Assembly (NCBI GenBank): GCA_002914845.1
Contig: JXTC01000008.1
Coordinates: 1,837,693 to 1,901,692 of the forward strand
Direction: 5' to 3'
DNA length: 64,000 nucleotides
Source of the DNA: Trema orientale
Lineage: Eukaryota; Streptophyta; Magnoliopsida; Rosales; Cannabaceae
Part shown: positions 1-12,859 of the stretch, one piece after another
How positions within the stretch are numbered: position 1 is the first letter of the stretch
How the letters are laid out: the number at the start of each line of letters is the position of its first letter
The notes under the pieces: generated by a model
Told to the model about the DNA's origin: nothing
Databases searched by the model: none
The model's input: the letters and a program-made list of their open reading frames with translations, nothing else
Made by a program: the position numbers and the translations under genes

Positions 1-3000
1 TACTGAATTAATGGTATATAACATTATACTATTCATTCTCTTTTGTTAAATGCTTCCAATCTTTTTTCCCCCCCTTTTTTTTTCATTGTTGGAAACTATG
101 CTTTCAATCTAATTATTAATTTAATGGTGGTATCTTTTATTAATTAAGTATAATGTATACATGCATATATCTATATTTATATACTTGTCTGTTTGTTAGT
201 TTAAGTTGTCTGGTGTATTACCTCAAAAACAAAAAAATTGTTTTGGTGTATACATTATGTATGATTATGTAAAACATATTAAATCAAATCAATAAAACAA
301 ATTAATTAAAAAAGGCAACTGAACTTTTAGAACCGACACATCTTGTTTCATTTTCTTATTCACCGTCGTTTTATTCACAAGGATGTCGTATATATATTTT
401 CATCTTTTCCTTTTTTACTGCTGCATTGGCAACTTTTCCTATTGGAGAAAAAGAGAGGAAACACAAAAAGAGGTAATTATTAAAAAAAAAGTCGACTTCA
501 ATGTCTTTATTGAAATTATAGCAACAAAGAAACTGACTTCAAAACTAATAATGCTAATGGCTTCTCACGAGACAGATCAAATGAAACATAAGTCTCTATT
601 TTTGACACTAATCAATAAATGACATGTTATTTCCCCATCTTTGACACTATTCAATAAATGCCATATTGCTTAGATTGGCAAGAAATTTGGCACCGAAAAT
701 AATGACCACATTATAAAAACAATATAAAAGAGAATCCTACTAACGCAGAATAAATTATAGATATAAAAGAAAGAACGAGGCCAAGGGGTCGAGTTGAGCC
801 CTGTAGCTCTAACTGACAAAAAATTCCTGAAGAATAACAACCAATTAAAATTGGATTTGTAAAGAAAAATTAAGCAGAAAACCAGACATAAGTAACTTGA
901 AATATGTTTATTTGAGCCAAAAATGTAAAACAAGATAATGATATGAATAACATCAGGAATTCAGAACAAGTATTCGAAAACACAACAAGTATGCCGTATA
1001 TTAATTTATTTGAGACAAGTATGGAGAAAGGAATAATGGTACTGTTGATTCAAGTTCACACATGTACTTTGATGTTCAGCAACTGTTAGTATATATGAAT
1101 ATGCGAAAAGATAATAATGCAGCATGTAAAATAGGATATGCATGTAAAGAGATCAAATGACACCTCATACTAAGAGAAAATTATGAGAAATTACCAAACA
1201 ATGTGATAAAATGAGAGTCTACAATCAATTGAAAACAAGCTGCAGACATCTTAGTAGAGAGCACAATCAGACATGCAAAGTCTCTCTAATATGGAAAGCC
1301 TATAAACAATTTTAGCTCAATTCCATTAAAAAAGTGGGATGCATTATACATAAGTCATGCTATCGGGGGGGGAATCTCATGTCATTTGTGAGCCCTGCAG
1401 TTCTATAACTCTACTATAACTCCACCCGTTTCAAAACAAAGGTTCCACAACTCTAGAGGACCTTGTGTAAACAAATGTAAGAAAACCAAATTCTGGGGTG
1501 TATATACAAATGCATAGATTTGTATTTATATGATAATTAATGGGTTTGGTTATATTCTTCTAGATCTTGAATGCTGCCTCAAAGAAGTATACGGTATTTT
1601 TTCTAGCCTCCTGAGAGAAAGCCGATGGCAACGGACTCTAGAATAGGATTCTGAGAAGTTGATCTAAAATGAAACAGAGTTTCATTGAGGCTCAAGTCTA
1701 AATCTGTGGACAAATTATATGAAAAGAATAGCTTTAACATATGGTGATGATCATGTACATGAGGATGAACCTGGCTACGTTCTCTGTATTCATCAAATGT
1801 AATGCAAAAGCATGTGAAAATAACTTAATTTCATAAAACCTATAAGAAGAACAAATGTGTGAGGAAAAAGAGGAATGCATTAATCGAAAATGCAATCTTC
1901 TTTCTGGCTAGCCCTTACTCTTCTGTTGTTTGCCTTTTTTATATATCAAAACGAAAATAAAAGCCAATAAGACATAAATGGTAAAATTCATCAGCAGCTG
2001 TTGCAGCTTTAAGGCAGATATAACTCACGCATATATGTAAATCTATGTATATATATATCTAGATTGTACAAGTCTTGTAGATGTCGATTTCTACCATTGA
2101 CTTTGTTAAGTAGCAATGATCACGGCAAAACTGGGCACCACTGTGATACTTGCCAAAGTCAGTTGAATTGATCACCAACGTTAATTATCCTCTCTATAAG
2201 AAATAGAGTGGAAGAGCCACTCTTAAACTACTTTTCTATATCACTGTTTAATATGTAGATTCTATTATTATTTTCTTTTAAAAAGTTGGGCTTAACTAAA
2301 GACCACCACTTACTACAAATTTAAAGGAAAATAACACACACACTAGCAAGGCTTGAACCCCTGATCCCACCAAATTCACACATACATCCCTTAAATCTTA
2401 GACTAACTGAGTTAGCTCCAGTTAGCTACGTAGACTCTACTATGCATATTAAGTAGTAAGATTAGAGTGTGGAAAAAATGCTAAGTACTAATATTTCTCA
2501 TAGATAATCATATTTAGGAAAGTAAGACATGGCATGATACCAAAATACTGTAATTAAATTTTAGCAATTACCTGATTTCGATTGATACCGCACGGATTTG
2601 ATTGATATGAATAATACTTTCCTTCTTAGAACAATTATAACCCTTGACTGATCATATTTAATTAAGCAATTAGTCAAAATTTTGGATGAATGATATTTGA
2701 TTAACCAATTAAATTGATTAAAATTCTATAATATTAGATTGAGGTGTGGTCGGTCATAGGCTGTCTAGGATAGGTGGAAACATTCCCTCTTAGTAATGGT
2801 ACATGTCATGGTAACTACATTCATGGTACCTGAAAGTATGGGATCATACATTATTCCATTTACGTATATACACTCAATTGGCGGAGTCTATATATATATA
2901 TATATATATATATAAAGCTCCATGTCTTTTTTTTTTTTCCTAAAAAAATTATAAAACAATGAGGTTATGTGCTACAATAGTACAATGTAGGAGTTTATAG

Positions 3001-3090
3001 AAATTTACATGTATAAAGCAAATAACCTAATGGCCAAATAAGGTGATTTCTCTCTTCGCAGGGAAAAAAAAGATTCCATATTTGATCAAG
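1..3090. other. Intergenic, no gene recognised
   Basis: AT-rich sequence with short ORFs that lack any recognisable motif on either strand. It holds a (TA)n run near 2886-2913 and a SINE-like remnant listed separately. I see no convincing exon, tRNA or long terminal repeat here. Confidence 0.5.
2285..2425 (-). repeat. SINE-like tRNA-derived remnant
   Basis: Read on the minus strand, GAGCTAACTCAGTTAGTCTA resembles a pol III A box and GGGGTTCAAGCC a B box, about 55 nt apart. A tail reading TTTGTAGTAAGTGGTGGTC follows. The same tail recurs at about 38544-38615, so this is a dispersed family. Neither box is perfect, so a live pol III promoter is unlikely. A decayed tRNA gene is possible but no acceptor stem is evident. 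Confidence 0.45.
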
Positions 3091-3152
3091 AGTTAAATTA
3101 CAATCTAATGGATGAGTGTTTGACTACAATCAACCGAAGTAATCGGCACACC

Positions 3153-3187
<35 letters not shown>

Positions 3188-3392
3188 AAACTTCTTTAAC
3201 TTAGCCCTTAAGTGTAGCTTGAAATTTCCGCTCACTTAAAAAAAAAAAAAAAGAAAAGAAAAAACGGCGCATAGGAACTCACTTATTGGCTTTATAGTCC
3301 GAATATGTGATTTTTTTGGCCGAGATCGGGCAATTGATTAAAAAATAAAAATAAAATTAAAATTAGGAAAGGAATGAGCAAAACCTCTCTCT

Positions 3393-3404
3393 GTATATAT
3401 ATAT
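3393..3404 (+). promoter_or_regulatory. Probable TATA box of serpin gene 1
   Basis: TATATATATATG about 95 nt before the ATG, followed by a CT-rich leader typical of plant 5' untranslated regions. The paralogue has the same arrangement at about 7263-7276. Confidence 0.5.
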
Positions 3405-3497
3405 GTTACGCTTCTTATATATGCTTCTCTCCCACCCAACCTCAATATTTGCCTCTCGTTCAGTTTTATTTCTCTCTCTTACTCTAAGGCTGAAGAC

Positions 3498-5531
3498 ATG
3501 GATTTCTGCATGAGCGTCGCAACGCAATTGATTCTTGATCAGCTTAAGAATGGCCGTTCTGAAAACGTTTTGATGTCTCCTCTGTCGATAAACATGATGC
3601 TGAACATGGTGGCTTCCGGGTCCGGAGGAAAAACATTAAAGCAGTTCAAGGAGTTTCTTGGCTCCGAAGGCATCCATGACTTAAACGACAAGTCGTCTAT
3701 TATGATGTCTCTTCTTGCCTCTGAGACTCCAGCCGAACTTCCGCCAAAGCCAGCTGGAATGCCTATGGCCACGTTCGATAGCGGACCTTCTTCATGGGAA
3801 CTCCCTGCAGAGAAGAAACGACAACCACCCCTTTTTTCTTTGGCAAACTCCTTATGGGTTGACAATGGCTTCCCATTGATACATTCTTTCAAAGAGATCA
3901 CTGAAAGCATCTACAAAGCCCAAGTAAAAAATGTCGACTTTCGTATTCAGGTAATTAAAACTCTTTTTTTTATTAAAAAAAAAAGGGGTTCGTGGCACTA
4001 AAAGTCTTTGAAGGTTCTTCACAATTTGGACCCTTGAAAATTAAAGTACTGTCAAAAATTTTTATGAATTAAAAATTTAGTTTTTAAATTACTCGCTTGT
4101 CTTTATGATCGGTCTAGCAAGTTCATATTAAAAAAATGGAAGAAAAAAGTGAAAAAAAAAAAAAAATTGCCATGGACACCCCAAATTTTATTAAGGCACC
4201 TATAGGATAATAAAGAAAGACCAAACTAGCTAGCAGAGATGTGCCAATTGAGGGCTTAATTGATTTAGAATTTTTGAGAGTATTTGTGAGTGTAAAAGAG
4301 AAAAAAAGTTTTGAATCTTAGTTAAATCAGTTTATGTATTAATTTTAAAATAATTTTAAAAAAAATAAAAAGCTAGGCATACAAGCACCCTATTTCACAG
4401 AAGCAACCTACACCCCTCTAATTGCGAAAATTTTCTGATCTATATATTATTACAAAAATTATGTCTCCTGTGGTGCATCTTTATTAATTATATAGGGTAA
4501 TTTAATCTTTTTATCGAGGATTAAAGAAATAAACAGTTTTTCAATTACGTGTTAAAAGTAATTAATTTGTTGTTTTCTTTCTCTTTTTTTTTTTTTTTTT
4601 TTTCATGTTTGGTCTCTAACAATCACTGATCGTTTAGTTTGTTGTTTTCTTTCTCTTTTTGTTTATTGGTCTAACAATCAACGAATTTTTTTCTTATATA
4701 TATATACATACACACACACAGGCAGAGCAAATTAGAAAAGATGTAAACTCATGGGTAGAGAATGAGACAAAAGGGCTCATTCAAGACCTCTTGTCATCGG
4801 ATGTAGAATTGAAACCACCACTTTGTCTTGCAAATGCATTATATTTCAAAGGAGCTTGGGAACATACCTTTGATGCCTCGATGACGTTTGATGAAACTTT
4901 TCACCTTCTTGACGGAGGAATCATCGAAGTACCTTTCATGACTTGTGCATATGAGTACCGTTCCTATGCATCATTTGATGATTATAAGGTTCTCAAACTC
5001 CTTTACCATAGTGGTCAATGCACTAACAAGCAATTCTCGATGTACTTCTTTCTCCCTCATAGAATAAATGGACTACAAGATATGATGGAAAAATTCAATT
5101 CCGATAGAACAATGCTAGAACGTCCCGATCATCTCCATCTTGAGCAAGTCTTTCTGTCCCAAGTGTGGATTCCGAAGCTTGAATTCTCATTTTCTTTTGA
5201 TGCTAAAACATTAATTGAAGATAAAGGACTAACATCACCTTTCGGTCCCGGTGCTGATTTCACAAACATGGTTAATGATGCCAATGTTTTTATCCATTCC
5301 ATGCTTCACAAGTCTTGCATTGAAGTCAACGAAGAAGGGACAGAGGCTGCTGCGGTCACCTTTGATGATATGAGTGAAGAAGCTGCTCCTGATGATGAAG
5401 ATCCAGATTCGCCTTGTCCTCTGCCTTGTTTTGTGGCCGACCATCCATTCATGTTCATGATCGTTGAAGAGTTCTCAAAGTTTGTTATTTTTACTGGGGT
5501 AGTACTCAATCCAAATGAGAAAAATAAGTAA
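3498..5531 (+). CDS. Serpin (plant-type serine protease inhibitor), copy 1
   Basis: Two exons, 3498-3950 and 4722-5531, joined in phase 0 across an intron with GTAATT donor and ACACACAG acceptor, give 420 residues, slightly longer than usual plant serpins (about 390). Serpin signatures are clear: SPLSINMMLNMVASGS near residue 27, NSWVENETKG after the intron, ANALYFKGAW, the hinge EEGTEAAA at about 355-362, and the FVADHPFMF block at about 388. The hinge is the inhibitory type with small residues at P12-P10. The loop after it is strongly acidic and rich in Asp, Glu and Pro. Counting 17 residues as in Arabidopsis Serpin1 puts Glu at P1, where that protein has Arg. A proline-rich insert of about 35 residues lies at 75-110. 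There is no signal peptide, so a cytosolic or nuclear location is likely, as for other plant serpins. Target protease unknown. Confidence 0.92.
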
Positions 5532-7262
5532 TAACCCTCTAGTTGGTAGCTAGTCTCGAATTGTTGCCTTAATTTTTCTTTTTTGATTTAAATTTTTTCC
5601 CCCTCATTGCAATTGCTAGTTTGTTTTTCTTTTGTTAAGAGTGCTTGAATTTTAGACTATATATGGATAGCGTTTTGTGTATCTGCATTTGCTAGTTTGT
5701 TTATGTTTTAATCTTTGGTGAGCATAGAGAATGATTTGATTTTCCAAGCTTAGACAAGCTCAGATCATTCTGATTTTATCTTAGTACAAGAACAAATCTG
5801 AAATTCATTAGTACAGCGTCAAGATCGATCTCCTTTAGTAAACTATCCCATTATGCATGGCTCGAAATATTGATTAGACTTCAATTAATTGTTATTGAGT
5901 TTTCTTAGTAAATGAGCATCTTCCAATACGAATCCTGCTTTTCGCAGTTCGAAAGGTAGTATATCTCTTCCTCTATGCAAAATTAAATTTGAAGAAAATT
6001 TTCAATTGAAAAATTTATAATACTCAAAGACTCAGAGATTGTCTTAATTACTTAAATCCAATTTTTACACAACTATTTCTTCTCCGTCGTCAAGTTAATT
6101 TGTAAGGGTCAAGACTCAAAAGAATTAAGTTCACTAGCATGAAGTATCCTTTCAAACTTAGAACCAACGAAACTTTACCTTGACAACTGAGTATCCTTTG
6201 TAAGAAACATTGAAGTACGACAAATAATTTCTTTCCTACTTTAAAAAATCTATATTACGATGTTGCTAATTTTATGGGATTACGAGTTTCAAAATATAAA
6301 CTATTATAAATTAATGAAACTAATAAAGTACAATAAAATAAAGGGTTAATATTACAACTAGAGTCTCCAACCTTTCTCTCATGTATTAATTAAGTTTCTT
6401 TTTATTTTTTCAGCTTTTATATCCCTAGACTTTTCATATTGTCTCAATTAAATCCTTTTTAGTTATTTCCGTCCAATTCTAGAGTTAAACCTCACGTGAT
6501 GAGCACATGCTACATTTAGCAAGGGTATACAATGAAAATAAAGGAGAAAGATCACTAATGTGCAACTATTAGCATGTGAAGGAATTAGCAAATAAACTGA
6601 TCAAAGAATTAATAGCAGAAATTTCTTTTCTTAATGTATAAAATAATTGTTTTTCTTCTTAATTTTGGAAACCCTAATTTAACTTGAGCCATCATTCATT
6701 AGTCAGAGAAAGAAATGGCGTCAAAGTATTTCATACCCAACCGTGAATCGCAAGCTGATCAAGAACATCGTTCTGCCCTATGGTCTCCAACACCGCTTTC
6801 GGAATTATAAAACAAAGAGGACGTACATGTGCTTATAATTGCAATCAATCTAAAGGATATAAGTGTTAATGACTTGAATCAAATATATCAAATGAAGTAA
6901 TCGGCCAACCAAAGAAAAAAGGAAACTTCGTTTTCTTAGCCCTCAAGTACAGCTCGAAATTTTCGGTTCTCTAAAAATAAATAAATAAATGAGCTAGAAA
7001 CACACGTATTGGATGAGACGTTCGAATTTGCCATTCTTTGTCGATCAAAGTTTATCACCCTCCAATAGCCATGCATGTCATAAAAAAAAAGGTAAAAAAA
7101 ATAATAAAATAAAAATTAGGAAAAGAGTGAACTTATTTTGCAAGAAGGATTTGGGAAAGGTCCGAGCTAAATCTATAGGCGTATATATAAGGAGAGTTTT
7201 TAATACAGATTTTTATTTTTATTCCGTTGATAGATGTTTTGTCTCATTTGAAAATGACAACA

Positions 7263-7276
7263 ATATATATATATTA
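7263..7276 (+). promoter_or_regulatory. Probable TATA box of serpin gene 2
   Basis: AATATATATATATTATG about 95-100 nt before the start codon, in the same relative place as in copy 1, followed by the conserved TGCTTCTTATA leader and a CT-rich stretch. Confidence 0.5.
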
Positions 7277-7366
7277 TGCTTCTTATAAGCTGATTTCTCT
7301 CCCACTCAACCTCAGTGCCTCTTGCTAGATCTGTTCTATTTCTCTCTGTTAGTTTAAGCTGAAGAC

Positions 7367-9194
7367 ATGGATTTTTGCGTGAGCATCGCAACGCAATTGA
7401 TTCTTGACCAGGTTAAGAATGGCAGTTCTGAAAACATTTTGACGTCTCCCATGTCGATCAACATGATGCTGAACATGGTGGCTTCTGGATCCGGAGGAAA
7501 AACATTAGAGCAGTTCAAGGAGTTTCTTGGCTCCGAAGGCATCAATGACTTCAACGACAAGTCGTCTATTATGATGTCTCTCCTTGCCTCTGAGACTGCA
7601 GCCGCCTCATCTTCCGATGAAACTGAAACCACAAAGCCAATGCCGAAGGCCATGTTTGATGGAGCACCGCAAAATCCGATGCCTTGGGAATCGCCTTATT
7701 CTTCATTAAGGGAACTCCCCAGGAAGAAACGACAACGACGACCGCCTCTTTTTTCTTTGGCAAAGGCCTTATGGGTTGATAATGGCTTCCCATTGATACC
7801 TTCTTTCAAAGAGATCACCGAAAGCATCTACAAAGCCCAAGTCAAAAATGTTGACTTTCGTACTCAGGTAATTAAACTCCTTTTTTTTTCTTTCTTTTAC
7901 TTTTTTTTTTTTTTTTGTAGTAACATTTGTTTTTCAGATTTCAGTCGTCTATAGTACTCTATATACACACATGCACAAGTATATCACAGTATGTATATAG
8001 TTTCTGCTAATGCAATGCAAGTCTATCAAAGCACGTGGATTTAAATATTGTATATATTAATTGGTTCAACAATCACACGCATACGGGTTAAGCAATAATA
8101 GACTTTTATACATCTCCGATTTTATTTCTTGATATTGTATTTGTTTTGTCGTTAATATTTATATGGAATGGATTAGTTAGCAAAAATTATGTCTTCTCTG
8201 TGATTTCTCTGCTTCTTTAATTATATAGGGTGCTTAAATCTTTTTACCTTGGATTAAAAGAAGAAAAAAGGTGTTTTGAATTATATGTTAAATATTGATA
8301 GTATGCACGTGTTTCATACTCAAAAACAAATATTTGTTGTTTGTTTCTCTTCTTGCTCATATGGTCCAACAATCTAGTATCGGTTATATACAGGCAGAGC
8401 AAGTTAAAAAAGATGTGAACTCATGGGTAGAAAATGAGACAAAGGGGCTCATTCAAGGCCTCTTGTCACCAGATGTAGAATTGGAACCACCACTTTGTCT
8501 TGCAAACGCATTATATTTCAAAGGAGCTTGGGAACACACCTTTGATATCTCCATGAATCTTGATAAAAAATTTTACCTACTAAACGGAGAAACCATCGAA
8601 GTATCTTTCATGACTTTTGCATATGAGTGCCGTTCGTATGCATCATTTGATGATTATAAGGTTCTCAAACTCCCTTATCAGAGTGGTCCTCAATGCACTA
8701 ACAAGCAATTCTCCATGTACTTTTTTCTCCCCCATAGAAGATTTGGGTTACAAGATATGATGGAAAAGTTCAATTCCGATAGAACTATCCTAGAACCAAA
8801 GCATCTTCATCTTGACGAAGTCAGACTCTCCAAAGTGTGGATTCCGAAGCTAAAATTCTCATACTCCGTTGATGCTATACAGTTAATTGAGGATAAAGGA
8901 TTAACTCGGCCGTTCGATCCGATGGAAGCTGATTTCACAAACATGAGTAATGGTTCCAATGTTTTTATCAGTCGCATTCTTCACAAGTCACATATTGAAG
9001 TCAATGCAGAGGGGACAGAGGCTGCTGCGGTCACCTTTGTTGAGGAATCGGATCTATTTGGTTCAGCTCTAGACTGGTCACCGCCTCCTCCTCTTCCTAG
9101 TTTTGTGGCTGACCATCCGTTCATGTTCATGGTCGTTGAAGAGTTCTCGAAGCTTGTTGTTTTTAGTGGAGCAGTACTTAATCCTAATGAGTAA
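7367..9194 (+). CDS. Serpin (plant-type serine protease inhibitor), copy 2
   Basis: Exons 7367-7867 and 8394-9194 join in phase 0 (GTAATT donor, TATACAG acceptor) and give 433 residues. The scaffold is nearly the same as copy 1: SPMSINMMLNMVASGS, NSWVENETKGLIQGLL, ANALYFKGAW, hinge AEGTEAAA at about 372-379, FVADHPFMF near 404. Two regions differ sharply. The proline-rich insert after about residue 75 is 16 residues longer and ends in a basic RKKRQRR cluster. The reactive loop reads VTFVEESDLFGSALDW and then polyproline, which by the standard 17-residue count puts Leu at P1 and Phe at P1', against Glu-Ala in copy 1. It is probably active against a different, chymotrypsin-like or cysteine protease; that is inference. 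No signal peptide is seen. Confidence 0.92.
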
Positions 9195-9199
9195 TTTAC

Positions 9200-10334
9200 C
9201 CTCCATCTCCTCGGTAGCTAGTCGAATTTTCAACTCGGTTTTCTTTTATTTCTCGTTGCAATTTGCGAGTTTGTTTATCTTTTGTTAAGGTGTATTTCTT
9301 TCCAAGTCAGAAACTCGGATGTGTTTGTTTGTCTGAATTTGCTAGTTAAGTTGTTTATCTTTTAATCTTCACTTCAGTGCTTGCGGATTCAATTATCAGC
9401 CTGATATTCTGTGTATATATATATATATATGTGATTTTTGGTATACTGTACCATCTCAAAAAGTACAAATCTAGATTTCATAAGTACCATTTCACGATTT
9501 CCAATTTCATGGCTTGAAATATCGGGTAGCTTCAAGTAATTGGCTTTTGAATTTTCAGAGTAAGAAATCAGCATCTTCTAATATTTTCAAAAGTTAGAAT
9601 ATCTTGTACTACATGAAAATATCAATTTCAAGAAAATTGTCAATTGACATCTTATGTAGGGCCGTCATCTTGTACTACATGAAGATATCAATTTCGAATT
9701 ATATTTAAAAAGAAAATTATAATTCGAAAGACTCCGAATTTGTTTTAAATCTACCATACTTATGTAGGCCAGTCACTACATACTGCCAAATTTCTCCAGG
9801 ACTCTTTTCTTCTTTGTATAGGGTCAAAAGAATTAAGTTCACCAGAATGAAGTATCCTTTGCACGTTTGGACGGATGATACTTCACCTTGACAACTAAGT
9901 ATTCTTGCAATTACTTAAAAAAAAAAAGAAAAAAAATTATTCCAAAAATATTTTGGAAACTGCTAAAGGAAGAAAAGAATATTTTTATGATTTGAGAGGA
10001 GGAATACACTATTTCGATCTTCTGCAGAGGAGAACACAAATCAACCTAGATACTAACTTCATATGTCCTACTCAAAATTAATCTCCCATGTGCACAAATT
10101 TGCGAGTATCCCACATTATAGCCTGTATAATGAGGCTTTCCTCCCAGTATGCCATTTTCCAACAGTCTCCCACACCAAAAACAATTGTTTTTAGTAAGGA
10201 GGTTTCTCCTCCTTATTAATACACCAAAAACAGATAGCATAGCAATTAGCTTACTGTTCATTTAGCTATTGTATCATAGGAGACACGCTTATTAACCACA
10301 CTTAACCATATAAGCGCCGAAGGTGGGAGAGTGA
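9200..10334. other. Serpin 3' flank and intergenic sequence
   Basis: Up to about 9910 this is the duplicated serpin 3' flank. Beyond that it is AT-rich sequence without a recognisable gene or element. Confidence 0.5.
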
Positions 10335-10494
10335 ATCATTTTAACTATAAGTACTTTAACCGTAAGCACCGAAGGTGAGAGAGTGAATTTATTTTAAGGA
10401 AACTAAGTCGAACAAATCATTTTAACTATAAGTACTTTAACCGTAAGCACCGAAGATAAGAGAGTGAATTTATTTTAAGGAAACTAAGTGGAAC
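10335..10494. repeat. 81-bp direct tandem repeat, two copies
   Basis: Units 10335-10415 and 10416-10494 share ATCATTTTAACTATAAGTAC at the start and ATTTATTTTAAGGAAACTAA near the end, with only a few substitutions. A partial earlier copy of the core (TAAGCGCCGAAGGTGGGAGA) sits just upstream at about 10311-10330. Confidence 0.8.
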
Positions 10495-10694
10495 ACGGGC
10501 TTGTTTGTTCTTTATTTTTGTCAATTTTCATATTTTGTTCTTAAAAATAGTTGTGTTTTAATCTTATTGTCTTATAAATTTCATTTAAGATTACGCTGTA
10601 TAGTTTGAATATGTTTTGACTATATGTATTCTTCCTAATTTGATTTCTGTTTCTTTATCTTTTCTATATATATATATATATGTATTGCTTCATA

Positions 10695-11765
10695 TAAATT
10701 TGGGATTTTTACATAAATACATGCCCATAGTCTAAAAATTTGAAAAATGGGAAAATAACGCTCCGTATGACTTTTTAAAAATAATTCCAAAAATATGATA
10801 TTACTAATATAATTATTTTTCCATTCGACATTTAGTGGCATTTTCCTAAATATTTTAGTTATTAGAAACCGGGAAACCAATTTAAATATGCAAACCAAGA
10901 AACCAAATTATTTACTAGAAACTAGTTTAATTTCTAGTAACTAATAATAAGATCTCAAAAAAAAAAAAGAAAAATTTGATTACAGAAGACCAGAAAACAA
11001 AGGTTATTGGAAATTAAAGAAAAATATAACTTGAAACTAATTTAGATTGTTGAAATTCAAAAACTAATTTGGTTATCAGAAATCAATTTGGTTTCTTGAT
11101 TTCAAGTAATTAAATTGGTTTCTTGGGTTCTAGTAATAAAATATTTAGAAAAATGCTACTAAATATTGTAAGGAAAAATAATTATTTTGGGAATGTCATA
11201 TTTTTGATATTATTTTCGAAGACTTAGATAAAAATGCCCAAATTCCTTGGAAAATCCCAGATGGGCTAAAGTTTTTGAGAAATTTAAGATTTATTTAGAA
11301 AATAACATATTGAAAAATATTTAGACAAGCACCATTTTTTTTAAAAAAAATTGGCACTTTTAAAAATACTCGAGGTAACCAATCAAATTATTGAAAAATA
11401 TAACTTGAAATTAATTTAGATTGTTGGAAATCAAAAACTAATTTGGTTACCAGAAACCAGTTTGGTTTCTTGATTTCAAGTAATTAAATTGGTTGCTTGG
11501 GTTCTAATAATAAAATATTTAGAAAAATACTACTAAATGTCGTACGGAAAAATAATTATTTTGGGAATATTATATTTTTGATATTATTTTAAAAAACTTA
11601 GATAAAAAGGCCCAAATTCCTTTGAAAATCCCAGATGGGCTAAAGTTTTTGAGAAATTTAAGATTTATTTAGAAAATAATATTATTTAATAATAGTTAGA
11701 CGAGTACCATTTTTTAAAAAAAAAAAATTGGCACTTTTTAAAAGTACTCGAGGTAACCAATCAAG
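10695..11765. repeat. Inverted plus tandem repeat array (374-bp unit)
   Basis: Two direct copies start near 11015 and 11390, since AAAATATAACTTGAAA recurs at 11021 and 11395, giving a period of about 374 bp. The arm 10695-10910 is the reverse complement of the middle of each copy: it contains AATAATTATTTTTCCATTCG where the copies carry the complement. The whole can fold as a large hairpin. A related fold-back lies at 19805-20150. No coding capacity is seen. Likely a MITE-like element that was duplicated after insertion; family not recognised. Confidence 0.7.
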
Positions 11766-12284
11766 TTACTTGGAGTAATCAAGAGTTATGTGAGGTAGCT
11801 AGTCTAATTACCCTAAGTAATTCATCAATTGAGAAAAAGAGATATTTTCATAAATATTTTAAAAGTGATATTTTTCTAAATAATTTCAGGATTTTTCAAA
11901 AGATTTAAAAAGTCGGGATTTTTCAATTAGCTTAAAACTATCAATAAAAAAACCAAATTTCTGCTATATATTTTGGCGAATAATCTGTCACTTTTCATGG
12001 ACCAAAAATATTTAGATTAACACCTCTAACATACATGTTCTTTTATTAAATTTATTGAAGCTCTATTTTTTTTATAATTGCTATTTTAATTATGAATTCA
12101 TATTGAAAAATGATTTTAATTGTTTGAATTAACAGATAAAAAAAATGGCAAAAGTTCATTGATTTAATTTTCTGTATTTCTCCTTGTGTCATTACAATTA
12201 TTATCTATCCAAGCAGTGCCATGTATAGATGAGGAAGTTGCAGTATAATTTATAACTTCAAATATAAATACGATAAAATCATCT

Positions 12285-12480
12285 AGAGATGTCAAATAAG
12301 CCAGACCACCCATTAAGCACGAGGTGACCTGGTCGTGCCAAGCACGACACGAGGTGTTAGGTCATACTGGGCTCATATTTTTAGGTACTATTGGTTGGCA
12401 CAATATGGCATGACATGATGTTGGGGATGAGCATGACACGAGCATGGTGCTATGGTCTGAGAGTTTGAATGTGAAAGTTG
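12285..12480. repeat. GTCAAA/CACGACACG-type MITE remnant
   Basis: Begins AGAGATGTCAAATAAGCC and contains repeated GCACGACACGAG and CATGACACGAGC blocks. This resembles a widespread plant non-autonomous hAT-type repeat, also seen at 56216-56358. The right end is not clear. The flanks 11766-12284 and 12481-12859 show nothing I recognise. Confidence 0.35.
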
Positions 12481-12859
12481 ACCATGCAGCACTGAGACTT
12501 TCTAAGTCCCAAACAATCTTCCTACTATCTATATACCTTGGGTCACTTTTTCGCGACTTTATACATATTCCAAACCTCACACTCATAAGAATGACTCCTG
12601 CTGAGTCTTGCTCACAGGTAACTATGGTGACTTCTATATGTCACGGCCTCTGCCGAGATGCTTAATCTGTTTATAGGTTCCCAACGTGCCATCGAGATTC
12701 ATACTACATGCTTGCTCGTCCAAGGGTTACTTTTTTTTTCATAGAGACTAGACTATCATTACAATAATGTAATATGTGTTTTTATAGTTTTATGCATATA
12801 TTTTTATTACGGATATTTAAGCATTCTATTTCAGTTTATAAAAATGTCTCAACCAAAAT

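Larger units (their letters stand above)
3120..9910 (+). repeat. Tandem duplication containing both serpin genes
   Basis: Two units, about 3120-6215 and 6885-9910, match through promoter, exons, intron ends and 3' flank. Shared promoter text includes GGAAACTTC followed by CTTAGCCCT before each gene. The 3' flanks share AAGAATTAAGTTCACCAG-like sequence followed by CTTGACAACTRAGTAT. The introns and the spacer at about 6220-6880 have diverged, and the unit offset is about 3.87 kb at the start codons. The spacer 5532-7366 otherwise holds AT-rich sequence and no further gene. Confidence 0.8.

Noticed and set aside
383-933. Short ORFs on both strands near the left edge
   Set aside because: No motif, low-complexity hydrophobic or lysine-rich content, and no splice or promoter context.
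2285-2425. A genuine tRNA gene
   Set aside because: A- and B-box-like words occur but no acceptor stem or anticodon arm could be drawn; a SINE-like remnant fits better.
5235-5509. Antisense ORFs across serpin exon 2 (and similar ones across other exons)
   Set aside because: They are shadows of the real serpin, cystatin and NC2-alpha reading frames.
12362-12665. Overlapping ORFs on both strands
   Set aside because: They lie in a MITE-like remnant and its flank and show no family signature.
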